A program made the translations under genes and the position numbers. Positions 36,661-44,600 of a stretch of 64,000 bases of DNA are shown one piece after another. Position 1 is the first letter of the stretch; every line of letters starts with the position of its first letter. Origin of the DNA: an uncultured Chitinophagaceae bacterium (lineage in GTDB: Bacteria; Bacteroidota; Bacteroidia; Chitinophagales; Chitinophagaceae); contig CALCII010000015.1 in the NCBI GenBank assembly GCA_937907395.1, positions 124,001-188,000 on the forward strand, written 5' to 3'. A model generated the notes under the pieces. It made no database searches. It had not been told where the DNA came from and was given only the letters and a program-made list of their open reading frames with translations.

Positions 36661-37632
36661 GTGCAAAAGCAATTGCAGTTATGGAGTTTTGTACAACAAC
36701 AATTACAATCGGGACAACCCGTGATGTTGTTGTATGTACTGGAAAGCCTGGGCAGCAGTCCGGGCCGACAAGGTTTTGGAATGGCTGTAACTGCAGGCGG
36801 GGAAATGATAGGTTCCATTGGCGGTGGCATGATGGAACACAAACTCGTAGAACTGGCTAAAACACGTTTCAACACAAACAGTAATGAATCTGTTTATCAC
36901 AAGCAGATCCATGATAAAACCGCTGCGAAGAATCAAAGCGGAATGATCTGCAGCGGTGAGCAATCTGTTTTCATTCACTTACTTGAGGAATCAGAAGCTA
37001 CAACTGTGAATGCCATTGTTCAATCACTGAAAGACAATCGGAACGGAACGCTACAGATTGAACCATCGGGTATTTCTTTCTGGGATACAATTCCGTCAAC
37101 TGATTTCGAATTTGATTTCAAGAGTGAAACAGAATTTTCCTACCGGGAAAAAACAGGGTTCCGTGAGCACCTGTATATCGTGGGTGGCGGACATTGTGCC
37201 CTCGCCTTTTCACAACTCATGCGTGGCCTGGATTTTAAAATTCATCTCATTGAGGAACGTCCGCAACTGAATACTTTATTGAAGAACGAATTTGCACATG
37301 AGGTGATCATTGTCAATGATTATTCAGAAACAGGCAATCATATTCCTGATGGAGCATCGAACTATGTAGTGCTTATGACTTTTGGATATCGCACCGATGC
37401 CATTGCCATACGCACACTGCAACAAAAAAAACTGGCTTACCTGGGAATGCTGGGCAGCAGAAACAAAATCAACACCTTGTTCAAAGAAATGGAAGCAGAA
37501 GATGTATTGGCAAAATTTGTCACCCCGGTTCATGCTCCGGTTGGTCTCCCCATTAAAAGCCGTACCCCTGAGGAAATCGCCATCAGTATTGCTGCAGAAA
37601 TCATTCAGGTGAAGAATAAGGAATTGAAGTAA
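36661..37632 (+). CDS. xdhC: XdhC-type molybdenum-cofactor chaperone
   Basis: 323 residues. The N-terminal XdhC/CoxI domain carries VLESLGSSPGRQGFGMAV and GSIGGGMMEHKLVE. A C-terminal Rossmann domain follows (HLYIVGGGHCALAFSQL, then RTDAIAIRTL and LGMLGSRNK). XdhC binds the cofactor, promotes its sulfuration and inserts it into XdhB. The start is a GTG at 36661, 4 bp after the xdhB stop. It is the last gene of the operon; the 90 bp after it hold degenerate AT-rich direct repeats (GTTGAA-type) and no clear hairpin. Confidence 0.92.
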   Translation: MQKQLQLWSFVQQQLQSGQPVMLLYVLESLGSSPGRQGFGMAVTAGGEMIGSIGGGMMEHKLVELAKTRFNTNSNESVYHKQIHDKTAAKNQSGMICSGEQSVFIHLLEESEATTVNAIVQSLKDNRNGTLQIEPSGISFWDTIPSTDFEFDFKSETEFSYREKTGFREHLYIVGGGHCALAFSQLMRGLDFKIHLIEERPQLNTLLKNEFAHEVIIVNDYSETGNHIPDGASNYVVLMTFGYRTDAIAIRTLQQKKLAYLGMLGSRNKINTLFKEMEAEDVLAKFVTPVHAPVGLPIKSRTPEEIAISIAAEIIQVKNKELK

Positions 37633-37722
37633 AAGTTGAAGAGTTTACAAGTTGAAATGTTGAATAGTTTAAGGTTGAAATCCCTTTCTTACCTTCTGAC
37701 TACCGGCCAACGACCAGCGATT

Positions 37723-38196
37723 CTAATATTCCGTTTTATCTTCCTTTGCCTGCCATGCCTGAAACACTTTCAATGCTTCTTCTCTTCCTAATTGTATAAT
37801 CGGAATTTTTCTTTTCTCGATTGGTGCAGAAATCTCATCATAGATCATAGAATCATCAAAACCGATATTGGCTGCATCCACTCTTGTATTGGCATAATAT
37901 ACAGCTTTGGGTCTTGCCCAGTAAATAGCTCCGAGGCACATGGGACAAGGCTCACAGGAAGTATAAATTTCACATTCGTTCAACTGGAATGTATTCAGAT
38001 TTTTACAGGCATCACGAATGGCTGTCACTTCTGCATGTGCAGTAGGGTCATTCGTAGAGGTAACTTTATTATTGCCACGCCCTACAATTTCATCCCCTTT
38101 CACCACAATACAACCAAAAGGCCCACCTTCATTATTCTGCATTCCATGCATGGAATAACGAATCGCTTCCAGCATAAACTTTTCTTCTCTTGTCAT
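37723..38196 (-). CDS. guaD: Guanine deaminase (CDA fold)
   Basis: 157 residues from the ATG at 38196 (a GTG at 38202 would add two). Cytidine-deaminase-fold zinc motifs are TAHAEVTAIRDAC and SCEPCPMCLGAIYWARP. The C-terminal pattern GFDDSMIYDEI and the final Tyr closely follow the Bacillus guanine deaminase. It converts guanine to xanthine, feeding xanthine dehydrogenase across the convergent gap. It is the last gene of the urease strand but has its own candidate promoter. Confidence 0.9.
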   Translation of the reverse strand: MTREEKFMLEAIRYSMHGMQNNEGGPFGCIVVKGDEIVGRGNNKVTSTNDPTAHAEVTAIRDACKNLNTFQLNECEIYTSCEPCPMCLGAIYWARPKAVYYANTRVDAANIGFDDSMIYDEISAPIEKRKIPIIQLGREEALKVFQAWQAKEDKTEY

Positions 38197-38242
38197 ATTC
38201 ACAGAAGTTTAAATAGCTGCATGTTTAAACTACAGCCAAATC

Positions 38243-38250
38243 CAAATATA
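38243..38250 (-). promoter_or_regulatory. Candidate -7 element for guaD
   Basis: Read on the minus strand, TATATTTG is an exact TAnnTTTG match 46 bp upstream of the guaD ATG, in the gap after the nickel transporter gene. No good upstream TTTG box is seen. Confidence 0.4.
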
Positions 38251-38275
38251 GTTTTTCTTATTGAATAAAAGGTAA

Positions 38276-38974
38276 TTACCAGCCTAAAAATACCATCGCA
38301 AAACCACAGAGTAAAATGGTGGCGCCTCCTATAGGATGCATGTACTTTTCCAGTTTATTTGAAGCGAAAAAACTGATACCCGAACGAAGCAACAGTACCA
38401 TACCGATCATGGTAATAAGTGTAATGAATGTGTATACCGCAACCAACATTACCATGATTGAAAATTGATTCTGTGCAGCCGGATAAAACAATAAAGGAAT
38501 CATGGGTTCGCAAGGGCCCAGCAGGAAAATAATAAACATCACCCAGGGTGTAACTTTATGTCGTTCTCCGGTTACAGCCTTGCTGTGCTGATGTTCGAAC
38601 ACATATAAGCCACCCTCTTCATCCATATCAAAGTGCTTGTGCTTTTGATCATTTGCCATCCGTATCATTCCCCAGATAAAATAAGCAAAGCCAAAGATCA
38701 ACAGCGCCCATCCTGCTATTCCTCCTCTGATATTTTCCAACCAGCCCAGCTTTGTTATACTCCATCCCAGTGCAGCGCCTCCTAACCCCAGCAATACCGA
38801 ACTCCACACATGTCCGCATCCACAAACCACCACCCACACAATTGTTTTTGATAGCGACCAGTTACGCACTTTCGATAATGCTACAAACGGCACATAATGA
38901 TCCGGCCCTGTCAATGTATGCAGGAATGCAATCGAAATGGCTGTTACTATCAATACATACAACTCAGTCGACAT
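38276..38974 (-). CDS. ureH: UreH/HupE-like nickel permease
   Basis: 232 residues with about six membrane segments. Metal-permease-like motifs are AFLHTLTGPDHYVPF (HX4DH-type) near residues 18-32 and LLGPCEPMIPLL in the second half. A His-rich loop lies between (KHKHFDMDEE, then EHQHSK). The family imports nickel, often next to urease genes. Its start overlaps the ureD end by 11 bp, tying it to urease maturation. Confidence 0.87.
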   Translation of the reverse strand: MSTELYVLIVTAISIAFLHTLTGPDHYVPFVALSKVRNWSLSKTIVWVVVCGCGHVWSSVLLGLGGAALGWSITKLGWLENIRGGIAGWALLIFGFAYFIWGMIRMANDQKHKHFDMDEEGGLYVFEHQHSKAVTGERHKVTPWVMFIIFLLGPCEPMIPLLFYPAAQNQFSIMVMLVAVYTFITLITMIGMVLLLRSGISFFASNKLEKYMHPIGGATILLCGFAMVFLGW

Positions 38975-39770
38975 GCAGTGCTTGTGTTTGATGTTGAAGA
39001 ATCACTTGCTGAATTTCATGCAGGTACTTGTACAATTGTTCTGCTTTCGAACCCAATATGCGGACAATCAATCCATGGCCCGGCGTTGTGCTCACACCAA
39101 AACAAACATCAGGTAAGGAACCAAACAAATCATGCAATAAATTACTTGTCGCCGTTAGATCTTCCTGATCGTTCCAATATAATAAACTGGCCTGGTGTGT
39201 ATATCCTTCCAATAAACCCATTTCCAACGGATCAATGAGATCCGGCTGAATCAATACATTTTCCCGAATCATCAACCGCTGTTTGTAATACACATTTACC
39301 AGGTTCCGGTATTGTTTCATGCGGAACACTTCTTCATTCAGCATTCGTCCGCAGGTTATGATTTCACCCCAGAACAAACAACTTTTTTCCTGTAAGTAAA
39401 TGTTCGTGACAGCACTGAAACTGCTATCCTCGTGCGGCACAATCGGGTGCGGCAGGTATTGAAAGGTAGCTCCCTCTTCTATTCTCACATTTGTATGCTG
39501 TTGCGCTGTGCCCTTCATGGTGAACAAGCGTTGATAGGATTGGCTGCGCAATTGCAGCCAGGCACCTGCTTTTACTTCAATGGTAAAATCATACACATCA
39601 CCGGATAATACACCGGGCGATGAACACATCAACATCAGCTCCAGTTTCCGCTTCCTTCGGTCCTCCGTGATATCTGTAATCCGGAAGGGAATGGTACAAT
39701 AACCTTGCTTCAAAATGGTGCTGCCATTCTGTAACTGAGCAATGATATGTAGTATCGTCTTTAACGCCAT
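38964..39770 (-). CDS. ureD: Urease accessory protein UreD
   Basis: 268 residues with the UreD/UreH-scaffold pattern: LMLMCSSPGVLSGDVYDF near 45-62, the QSYQRLFTMKG segment and LPHPIVPHEDSSF. It binds apo-urease and, with UreF and UreG, forms the complex that delivers nickel. It overlaps ureG by 10 bp at its start and the nickel permease gene at its end. Confidence 0.9.
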   Translation of the reverse strand: MALKTILHIIAQLQNGSTILKQGYCTIPFRITDITEDRRKRKLELMLMCSSPGVLSGDVYDFTIEVKAGAWLQLRSQSYQRLFTMKGTAQQHTNVRIEEGATFQYLPHPIVPHEDSSFSAVTNIYLQEKSCLFWGEIITCGRMLNEEVFRMKQYRNLVNVYYKQRLMIRENVLIQPDLIDPLEMGLLEGYTHQASLLYWNDQEDLTATSNLLHDLFGSLPDVCFGVSTTPGHGLIVRILGSKAEQLYKYLHEIQQVILQHQTQALHVD

Positions 39771-40399
39771 AAAGCAGGTTCTTCACATTCTTCCAGTAAG
39801 GCATATTTCTGAATCCACCCCACAACCGCTTCCAATCCTTCCAGTTTCATAAGATTGGTAAACACAAATGGTTTCCCATTGCGCATTTTCCGTGCATCCC
39901 GTTCCATTACATCCAGACTTGCGTTCACATAAGGAGCAAGGTCAATTTTATTGATCACGAGCAAATCACTTCTTGTAATGCCTGGTCCGCCTTTACGTGG
40001 TATCTTATCACCTTCGGCCACATCAATGACGAAGATGGTAACGTCTGCTAAATCCGGACTGAAAGTAGCCGACAGATTATCACCACCGCTCTCAATGAAA
40101 ATCAATTCCACATCAGGAAAACGTTGGGCCATTTCCTCTACCGCCTCGAGGTTCATACTGGCATCTTCACGGATGGCGGTATGCGGACAACCGCCTGTTT
40201 CCACGCCTATGATACGTTCTGGCGGCAGCAGACTGTTTTTGGTTAAAAACTCTGCATCTTCTTTGGTATAAATATCATTCGTGATCACACCAAGGCTGTA
40301 TTCATTCATCAAACGACGGCTCAATCGTTCAATCAAAGCCGTTTTGCCTGAACCAACAGGTCCGGCCACTCCTATTTTTATGTATGTACGTTCGCTCAT
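39761..40399 (-). CDS. ureG: Urease accessory GTPase UreG
   Basis: 212 residues. The P-loop GVAGPVGSGKTALIERL (residues 8-24), the nickel-binding Cys-Pro-His (VETGGCPHTAIRED), ESGGDNLSATFSP and the guanine-specificity NKIDLAP are all present. It supplies GTP-driven nickel insertion into urease. A 300-bp repeat cluster separates it from ureF upstream, the only large gap in the urease operon. Confidence 0.96.
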   Translation of the reverse strand: MSERTYIKIGVAGPVGSGKTALIERLSRRLMNEYSLGVITNDIYTKEDAEFLTKNSLLPPERIIGVETGGCPHTAIREDASMNLEAVEEMAQRFPDVELIFIESGGDNLSATFSPDLADVTIFVIDVAEGDKIPRKGGPGITRSDLLVINKIDLAPYVNASLDVMERDARKMRNGKPFVFTNLMKLEGLEAVVGWIQKYALLEECEEPALWR

Positions 40400-40701
40400 T
40401 TTAATAATTCAAGGTCATAATTGATTTCTTTGTCTGCTTCGACAAGCTCAGCATGACAAAATAGTTCGTTGCTTATGATCAATCTATTCTCAACGAGTTG
40501 TCAGCCTGAGCATGTCGAAGGCGTTTTATCGAAGAATGTTTCTCTTCTCTTTGTCTGCTTCAACAAGCTCAGCATGACAAAGTATTTTTTCAGCAAGAAT
40601 TAATTCAACTCCTAACGTATTGTCAGCCTGAGCCCGTCGAAGGCGTTTTTCAAAAAATGATTTTCCCTCTTTGTCTGCTTCAACAAGCTCAGCATGACAA
40701 A
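40400..40701. repeat. Tandem ~120-bp repeat cluster inside the urease operon
   Basis: The 302-bp gap between ureF and ureG holds no gene but an A-B-A-B-A array. Element A (32 bp, core CTTCRACAAGCTCAGCATGA) is at 40429-40460, 40550-40581 and 40670-40701, 120-121 bp apart. Element B (26 bp) at 40498-40523 and 40620-40645 is a diverged inverted copy of A, so each A-B pair can form a long hairpin. The last A ends exactly at the ureF stop codon. This core is, from memory, a dispersed intergenic repeat in Bacteroidota. Confidence 0.9.
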
Positions 40702-41388
40702 TCAGGACATATATAATCTCGTATATAAGCGTTCATGCTGCATGCTGCGGATATCAAACCCGGCACAACAAACGCCTATCATTGATTCATCGGGCAACAT
40801 ACCCTGTTCTACCAAGGAATCAATTAATGGTAATAATTCAAATAATAATTGCTGCCCTGTTTGCTGGCTCAAAGGCACCAGTTTCACACTATTGGTGACA
40901 AACGATGAAACAGCATTGTAATAAAAAGCATACAAGGTTTCTTTCAATCCAAGATTGAGAGCAGCACCAGTTACACCAAATGCAATACAGTAATGACCTT
41001 CCGCTTTTTTATCTGAGATCAACTGCAGATACTGTTGTTGTAATTCATGCTTCAGCAGAGGGGAAAATAATTTTAAAAAACGTAAACCCAGTTTACCACT
41101 CGCCTGCCGCAACTCCTTTGGCAATTTAACCGCCGAACATACATCATCCAGTTCTACCAGGCGATTGAAATCATTCTTCATCGCAGCTTCAAATGACAAT
41201 GCCACCAATGCAGCATCCGTATAAAAAAGATTTCGTTGTAATTGTTGCTTAATAAATAGTCCCGCAGTGGCACCATCATGCACCAATCCTTCCTGTACAT
41301 AGGTTTCCAATCCGGCTGAATGTGAAAATCCGCCGATGGGCAAAGCAGGATCGCTCATATGCAATATGTGCAGCAATGGATTATTCAT
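40702..41388 (-). CDS. ureF: Urease accessory protein UreF
   Basis: 228 residues, all-helical UreF family, with the N-terminal signature SDPALPIGGFSHSAGLETYV (8-30) and later YNAVSSFVTNSVKLVPLSQ. It regulates the UreG GTPase in the maturation complex. It overlaps the ureE end by 8 bp. Its stop codon abuts the repeat cluster. Confidence 0.92.
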   Translation of the reverse strand: MNNPLLHILHMSDPALPIGGFSHSAGLETYVQEGLVHDGATAGLFIKQQLQRNLFYTDAALVALSFEAAMKNDFNRLVELDDVCSAVKLPKELRQASGKLGLRFLKLFSPLLKHELQQQYLQLISDKKAEGHYCIAFGVTGAALNLGLKETLYAFYYNAVSSFVTNSVKLVPLSQQTGQQLLFELLPLIDSLVEQGMLPDESMIGVCCAGFDIRSMQHERLYTRLYMS

Positions 41389-41890
41389 CGGCAGCAGAAA
41401 GTTTCATGATCTTAGAAAATAAAGAACTGCTTTCGCTTCCATGTGGAGCAACGGTTGTTTTTAACGGATGTAACAATTGTGTACTAGACTCTTCCACTTC
41501 ATAGCCCTGTGCTTTCAGCAACCGCATTAATGGTTTATCAGACGGCGTTAACAACAAACCATCCTGCATGAACAAAGGCAAATGTTTATTACCAATTTCA
41601 TAACAGATACTGGCCAGTTGCAATGCATCACCAAAATGGATCACCAGGCAATCACAGGGAATAATATCAACCACCACCAGCCGTTGTTCATCTGCCAGTA
41701 ATACATCGCCTTGTTGCAAACGATGTTCTGCTCCAAGAAATTTTGCAGCAATTTCAATTCCACCGTTTGTTTTCTTTCTGAAAATACGTTTCGGGGTTTC
41801 ATGCCATTCCAGCAGGAGATAATCAATGCTGCGGTTCCCTGCAGGATAATCTGTTACTGATCCCAGTATTTGCTGTATCTGCTTTGTCAT
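41381..41890 (-). CDS. ureE: Urease accessory nickel metallochaperone UreE
   Basis: 169 residues with the UreE two-domain pattern: an N-terminal domain with LLADEQRLVVVDI, and the nickel-binding segment CYEIGNKHLPLFMQDG with the conserved His. There is no His-rich C-terminal tail, so it resembles the short, low-capacity UreE type. It lies directly after ureC. Confidence 0.9.
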   Translation of the reverse strand: MTKQIQQILGSVTDYPAGNRSIDYLLLEWHETPKRIFRKKTNGGIEIAAKFLGAEHRLQQGDVLLADEQRLVVVDIIPCDCLVIHFGDALQLASICYEIGNKHLPLFMQDGLLLTPSDKPLMRLLKAQGYEVEESSTQLLHPLKTTVAPHGSESSSLFSKIMKLSAADE

Positions 41891-43612
41891 TTAAAATAAA
41901 AAGTATCGTTGTGCCAATGGTAATTGTGCTAGCGGTTCACAGGTAACAGGTACTCCATCCACTTTCACCTGGTAGGTTTCGGGATTTACATCCAGATGTG
42001 GCATGCTGTTATTGTGTATCATATCTTTTTTCCCAACGGTACGGCAATTCTTAACCGGCAACACCAATTTCTGTAACCCATAAGAAGGCACCACTCCGTT
42101 ATCAATAGAAATCTGTGATACAAACGTAGCGCAGGTTTTATGCAATGCCTTTCCTGCTGCTCCAAACATGTGACGGTAAATCACCGGCTGTGGTGTGGGA
42201 ATCGATGCATTGGGATCTCCCATTCTTGCTGCTATGATCATTCCACCTTTGATGATGAGATCCGGTTTGGCACCAAACATTGAAGGCTTCCACAAAACGA
42301 TATCAGCCATTTTACCAGGCTCAATGGAACCAACATACTTACTGATGCCATGACTGATTGCCGGGTTAATGGTATACTTACTGATGTATCTCTTTACACG
42401 AAAGTTATCGCTGTTCGTATCGGCATCTTCGCCTAAGTATCCCCGTTGTACTTTCATCTTATGGGCTGTTTGCCAGGTTCTGGTAATGACTTCGCCCACA
42501 CGACCCATGGCCTGGCTGTCGCTGCTCATCATACTAATTACGCCCATATCATGCAGGATGTCTTCCGCAGCAATGGTTTCCGGACGAATGCGGCTGTCGG
42601 CAAACGATACATCTTCCGCTACTTTTTTACTCAGGTGATGACATACCATCAGCATATCAAGATGTTCATCAATGGTATTTACCGTGTATGGTCGGGTTGG
42701 GTTGGTGGATGATGGAAGAATGTTGGGATACATCGCAATCTTAATGATATCCGGTGCATGTCCGCCACCAGCTCCTTCCGTATGAAACGTATGTATCACC
42801 CGTCCGTTGATTGCTTTCACTGTATCCTCCAGAAATCCTGCTTCATTCAGTGTATCTGTATGAATAGCAATCTGCACATCCAGTTTATCCGCCACCGTTA
42901 GTGAAGCATCAATCACGGCCGGAGTACTGCCCCAGTCTTCATGAATTTTTAATCCCAATGCTCCGGCTACAATCTGTTCTTCCAGTGGTGCAATTGCTGC
43001 ACAGTTGCCTTTGCCCATAAAACCGAGGTTCATGGGATAGGCTTCAGCTGCCTCCAGCATTTTCTGAATATTCCAGGCGCCCGGAGTTACAGTGGTGGCT
43101 GCTGTACCATCGGCCGGACCGGTACCACCGCCCAACATGGTGGTAATGCCGCTGAATAAAGCGTGATCAATCTGTTGCGGACAAATAAAATGAATGTGTG
43201 TATCAATACCGCCGGCAGTAGCAATCAAACCAGCCCCCCCATGTACTTCCGTACTGGCACCAATCACCATGTTTTTGGAAACACCTTCCATCGTATCCGG
43301 ATTGCCTGCTTTTCCTATACCTACAATCTTTCCGTCTTTGATTCCGATATCTGCTTTCACAATTCCCCAATGATCAATGATGATCACACTGGTGATCACA
43401 AAATCCAGCACGCCTTCCTCACGGGTAGCCGTAGCCGATTGCGCCATTCCATCACGAATGGTTTTACCACCGCCAAACTTGGCCTCATCGCCATAAACTG
43501 TATAATCGTTTTCAATTTCAATGAGCAGTTCTGTATCTCCCAAACGAACCTTATCTCCCTTAGTGGGACCATACATACCTGCATAGTTTGCCCTTCTTAA
43601 AAATTTACTCAT
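41891..43612 (-). CDS. ureC: Urease alpha subunit
   Basis: 573 residues from the ATG at 43612 (start MSKFLRRANYAGMYGP); a longer frame upstream would run far into ureB. Active-site features are GGIDTHIHFICP, the carboxylated lysine in GALGLKIHEDWG, HTDTLNEAGF, HTEGAGGGHAPD and the mobile-flap MVCHHLSKK. It hydrolyses urea to ammonia and carbamate with ureA and ureB. It overlaps ureB by 8 bp. Confidence 0.97.
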   Translation of the reverse strand: MSKFLRRANYAGMYGPTKGDKVRLGDTELLIEIENDYTVYGDEAKFGGGKTIRDGMAQSATATREEGVLDFVITSVIIIDHWGIVKADIGIKDGKIVGIGKAGNPDTMEGVSKNMVIGASTEVHGGAGLIATAGGIDTHIHFICPQQIDHALFSGITTMLGGGTGPADGTAATTVTPGAWNIQKMLEAAEAYPMNLGFMGKGNCAAIAPLEEQIVAGALGLKIHEDWGSTPAVIDASLTVADKLDVQIAIHTDTLNEAGFLEDTVKAINGRVIHTFHTEGAGGGHAPDIIKIAMYPNILPSSTNPTRPYTVNTIDEHLDMLMVCHHLSKKVAEDVSFADSRIRPETIAAEDILHDMGVISMMSSDSQAMGRVGEVITRTWQTAHKMKVQRGYLGEDADTNSDNFRVKRYISKYTINPAISHGISKYVGSIEPGKMADIVLWKPSMFGAKPDLIIKGGMIIAARMGDPNASIPTPQPVIYRHMFGAAGKALHKTCATFVSQISIDNGVVPSYGLQKLVLPVKNCRTVGKKDMIHNNSMPHLDVNPETYQVKVDGVPVTCEPLAQLPLAQRYFLF

Positions 43613-43982
43613 CCTTATTGTTTTTAAATTGAGCCTTGTTTGCTTTGCGCACTGCTTTGGCTTTGGCACCCGGTGCTTTTACTTTACCATCTGTAAGATT
43701 ATTAAATCCGATAATTTTTTTCTTGCCGCCAAATTCCACCAGCTCCACTTCCGTTTCTTCGCCGGGTTCAAAACGTAAGGCTGTGCCTGCTGCAATATTG
43801 AGCCGCATTCCAAATGCTTTTTCACGATCGAAACTCATCTGTTTGTTCACTTCAAAAAAATGAAAATGTGAACCAATCTGAACCGGTCGGTCGCCTGTAT
43901 TGATAACAGGAATTTTTGTTGTTTTTCTTCCTTTATTGATTTCAATATCATCAGCAGCTAAAAAATATTCGCCTGGTATCAT
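43605..43982 (-). CDS. ureB: Urease beta subunit
   Basis: 125 residues. The core is IPGEYFLAADDIEIN, NTGDRPVQIGSHFHFFEVN and AAGTALRFEPGEE, all standard UreB. The tail beyond residue 105 is Lys/Ala-rich and basic. It lies 17 bp after ureA and forms the trimer with UreA and UreC. Confidence 0.95.
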   Translation of the reverse strand: MIPGEYFLAADDIEINKGRKTTKIPVINTGDRPVQIGSHFHFFEVNKQMSFDREKAFGMRLNIAAGTALRFEPGEETEVELVEFGGKKKIIGFNNLTDGKVKAPGAKAKAVRKANKAQFKNNKDE

Positions 43983-43999
43983 GTGCTCAAAATTTGAAA

Positions 44000-44302
44000 T
44001 TAACGTATGGGGTGATGAACAGTTACCAGTTTTGTACCATCGGGAAATGTGGCTTCCACCTGGATCTCATGAATCATTTCGGGCACACCCTCCATTACAT
44101 CATCACGGGTTAAAACAAAAGCACCTTCGTTCATGAGTTGGGCTACCGTTTTGCCGTCCCGTGCCGCTTCCTGCAGCCAGGAACTGATATAGGCGATGGC
44201 CTCCGGATAGTTCAGTTTCAATCCCCTTGCCTTGCGCTTGGCTGCCAACTCACCTGCCAGGAAAACAAGCAACTTTTCCGATTCTCTGGGAGATAAATGC
44301 AT
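44000..44302 (-). CDS. ureA: Urease gamma subunit
   Basis: 100 residues, the usual length, with HLSPRESEKLLVFLAGELA, the YPEAIAYISSW segment and MIHEIQVEATFPDGTKLV. It is first in the urease operon. A 17-bp perfect palindrome covers its start codon region. Confidence 0.96.
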   Translation of the reverse strand: MHLSPRESEKLLVFLAGELAAKRKARGLKLNYPEAIAYISSWLQEAARDGKTVAQLMNEGAFVLTRDDVMEGVPEMIHEIQVEATFPDGTKLVTVHHPIR

Positions 44303-44317
44303 ATAAATTATTTATAT
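44301..44317. promoter_or_regulatory. 17-bp AT-rich palindrome at the ureA start
   Basis: ATATAAAT-T-ATTTATAT is a perfect dyad that begins at the ureA ATG and extends upstream. It could be an operator or a leader hairpin masking the start. All-AT composition makes chance symmetry fairly likely. The rest of 44318-44523 holds no recognisable gene. Confidence 0.3.
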
Positions 44318-44523
44318 GTTTTGCTAAGAATAGAATAAAGGGCAAAAATTACAAAAAAATAAGCTAAAAAACAGGTTTTAAAGAGAGTGATTGTATTTTT
44401 CAAACAATCAGAGGCTTTCAACTTTCAATTCTTTGATGAGTTGTAGTTCCGGCTCCACACTTGTTGTTGGGTAACGCTACTATCCGGCAGCCTTTGCCCC
44501 GACTCACTTGTTCAATTAATTTA

Positions 44524-44550
44524 AAAGGCTAACCTATCAGGTTAGCCTTT
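44524..44550 (-). terminator. Terminator after the NDH-2 gene
   Basis: Perfect 12-bp stem (44524-44535 with 44539-44550), 3-nt loop, T-rich on the minus-strand exit side. It is 50 bp downstream of the NDH-2 stop and upstream of the urease promoter region. Confidence 0.85.
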
Positions 44551-44600
44551 GGAATATATTGATCAATAATGCCACAGCTTTGTTGATTCGCTTCTACTAA

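Noticed and set aside
37633..37722. Possible terminator between xdhC and guaD
   Set aside because: The gap has degenerate GTTGAA-type direct repeats but no stable stem with a T-run, so no terminator is called.
40429..40701. Regularly spaced repeats that might look like a CRISPR array
   Set aside because: Only three A and two B copies, with B inverted relative to A and with spacers that are themselves repeated; there are no cas genes.
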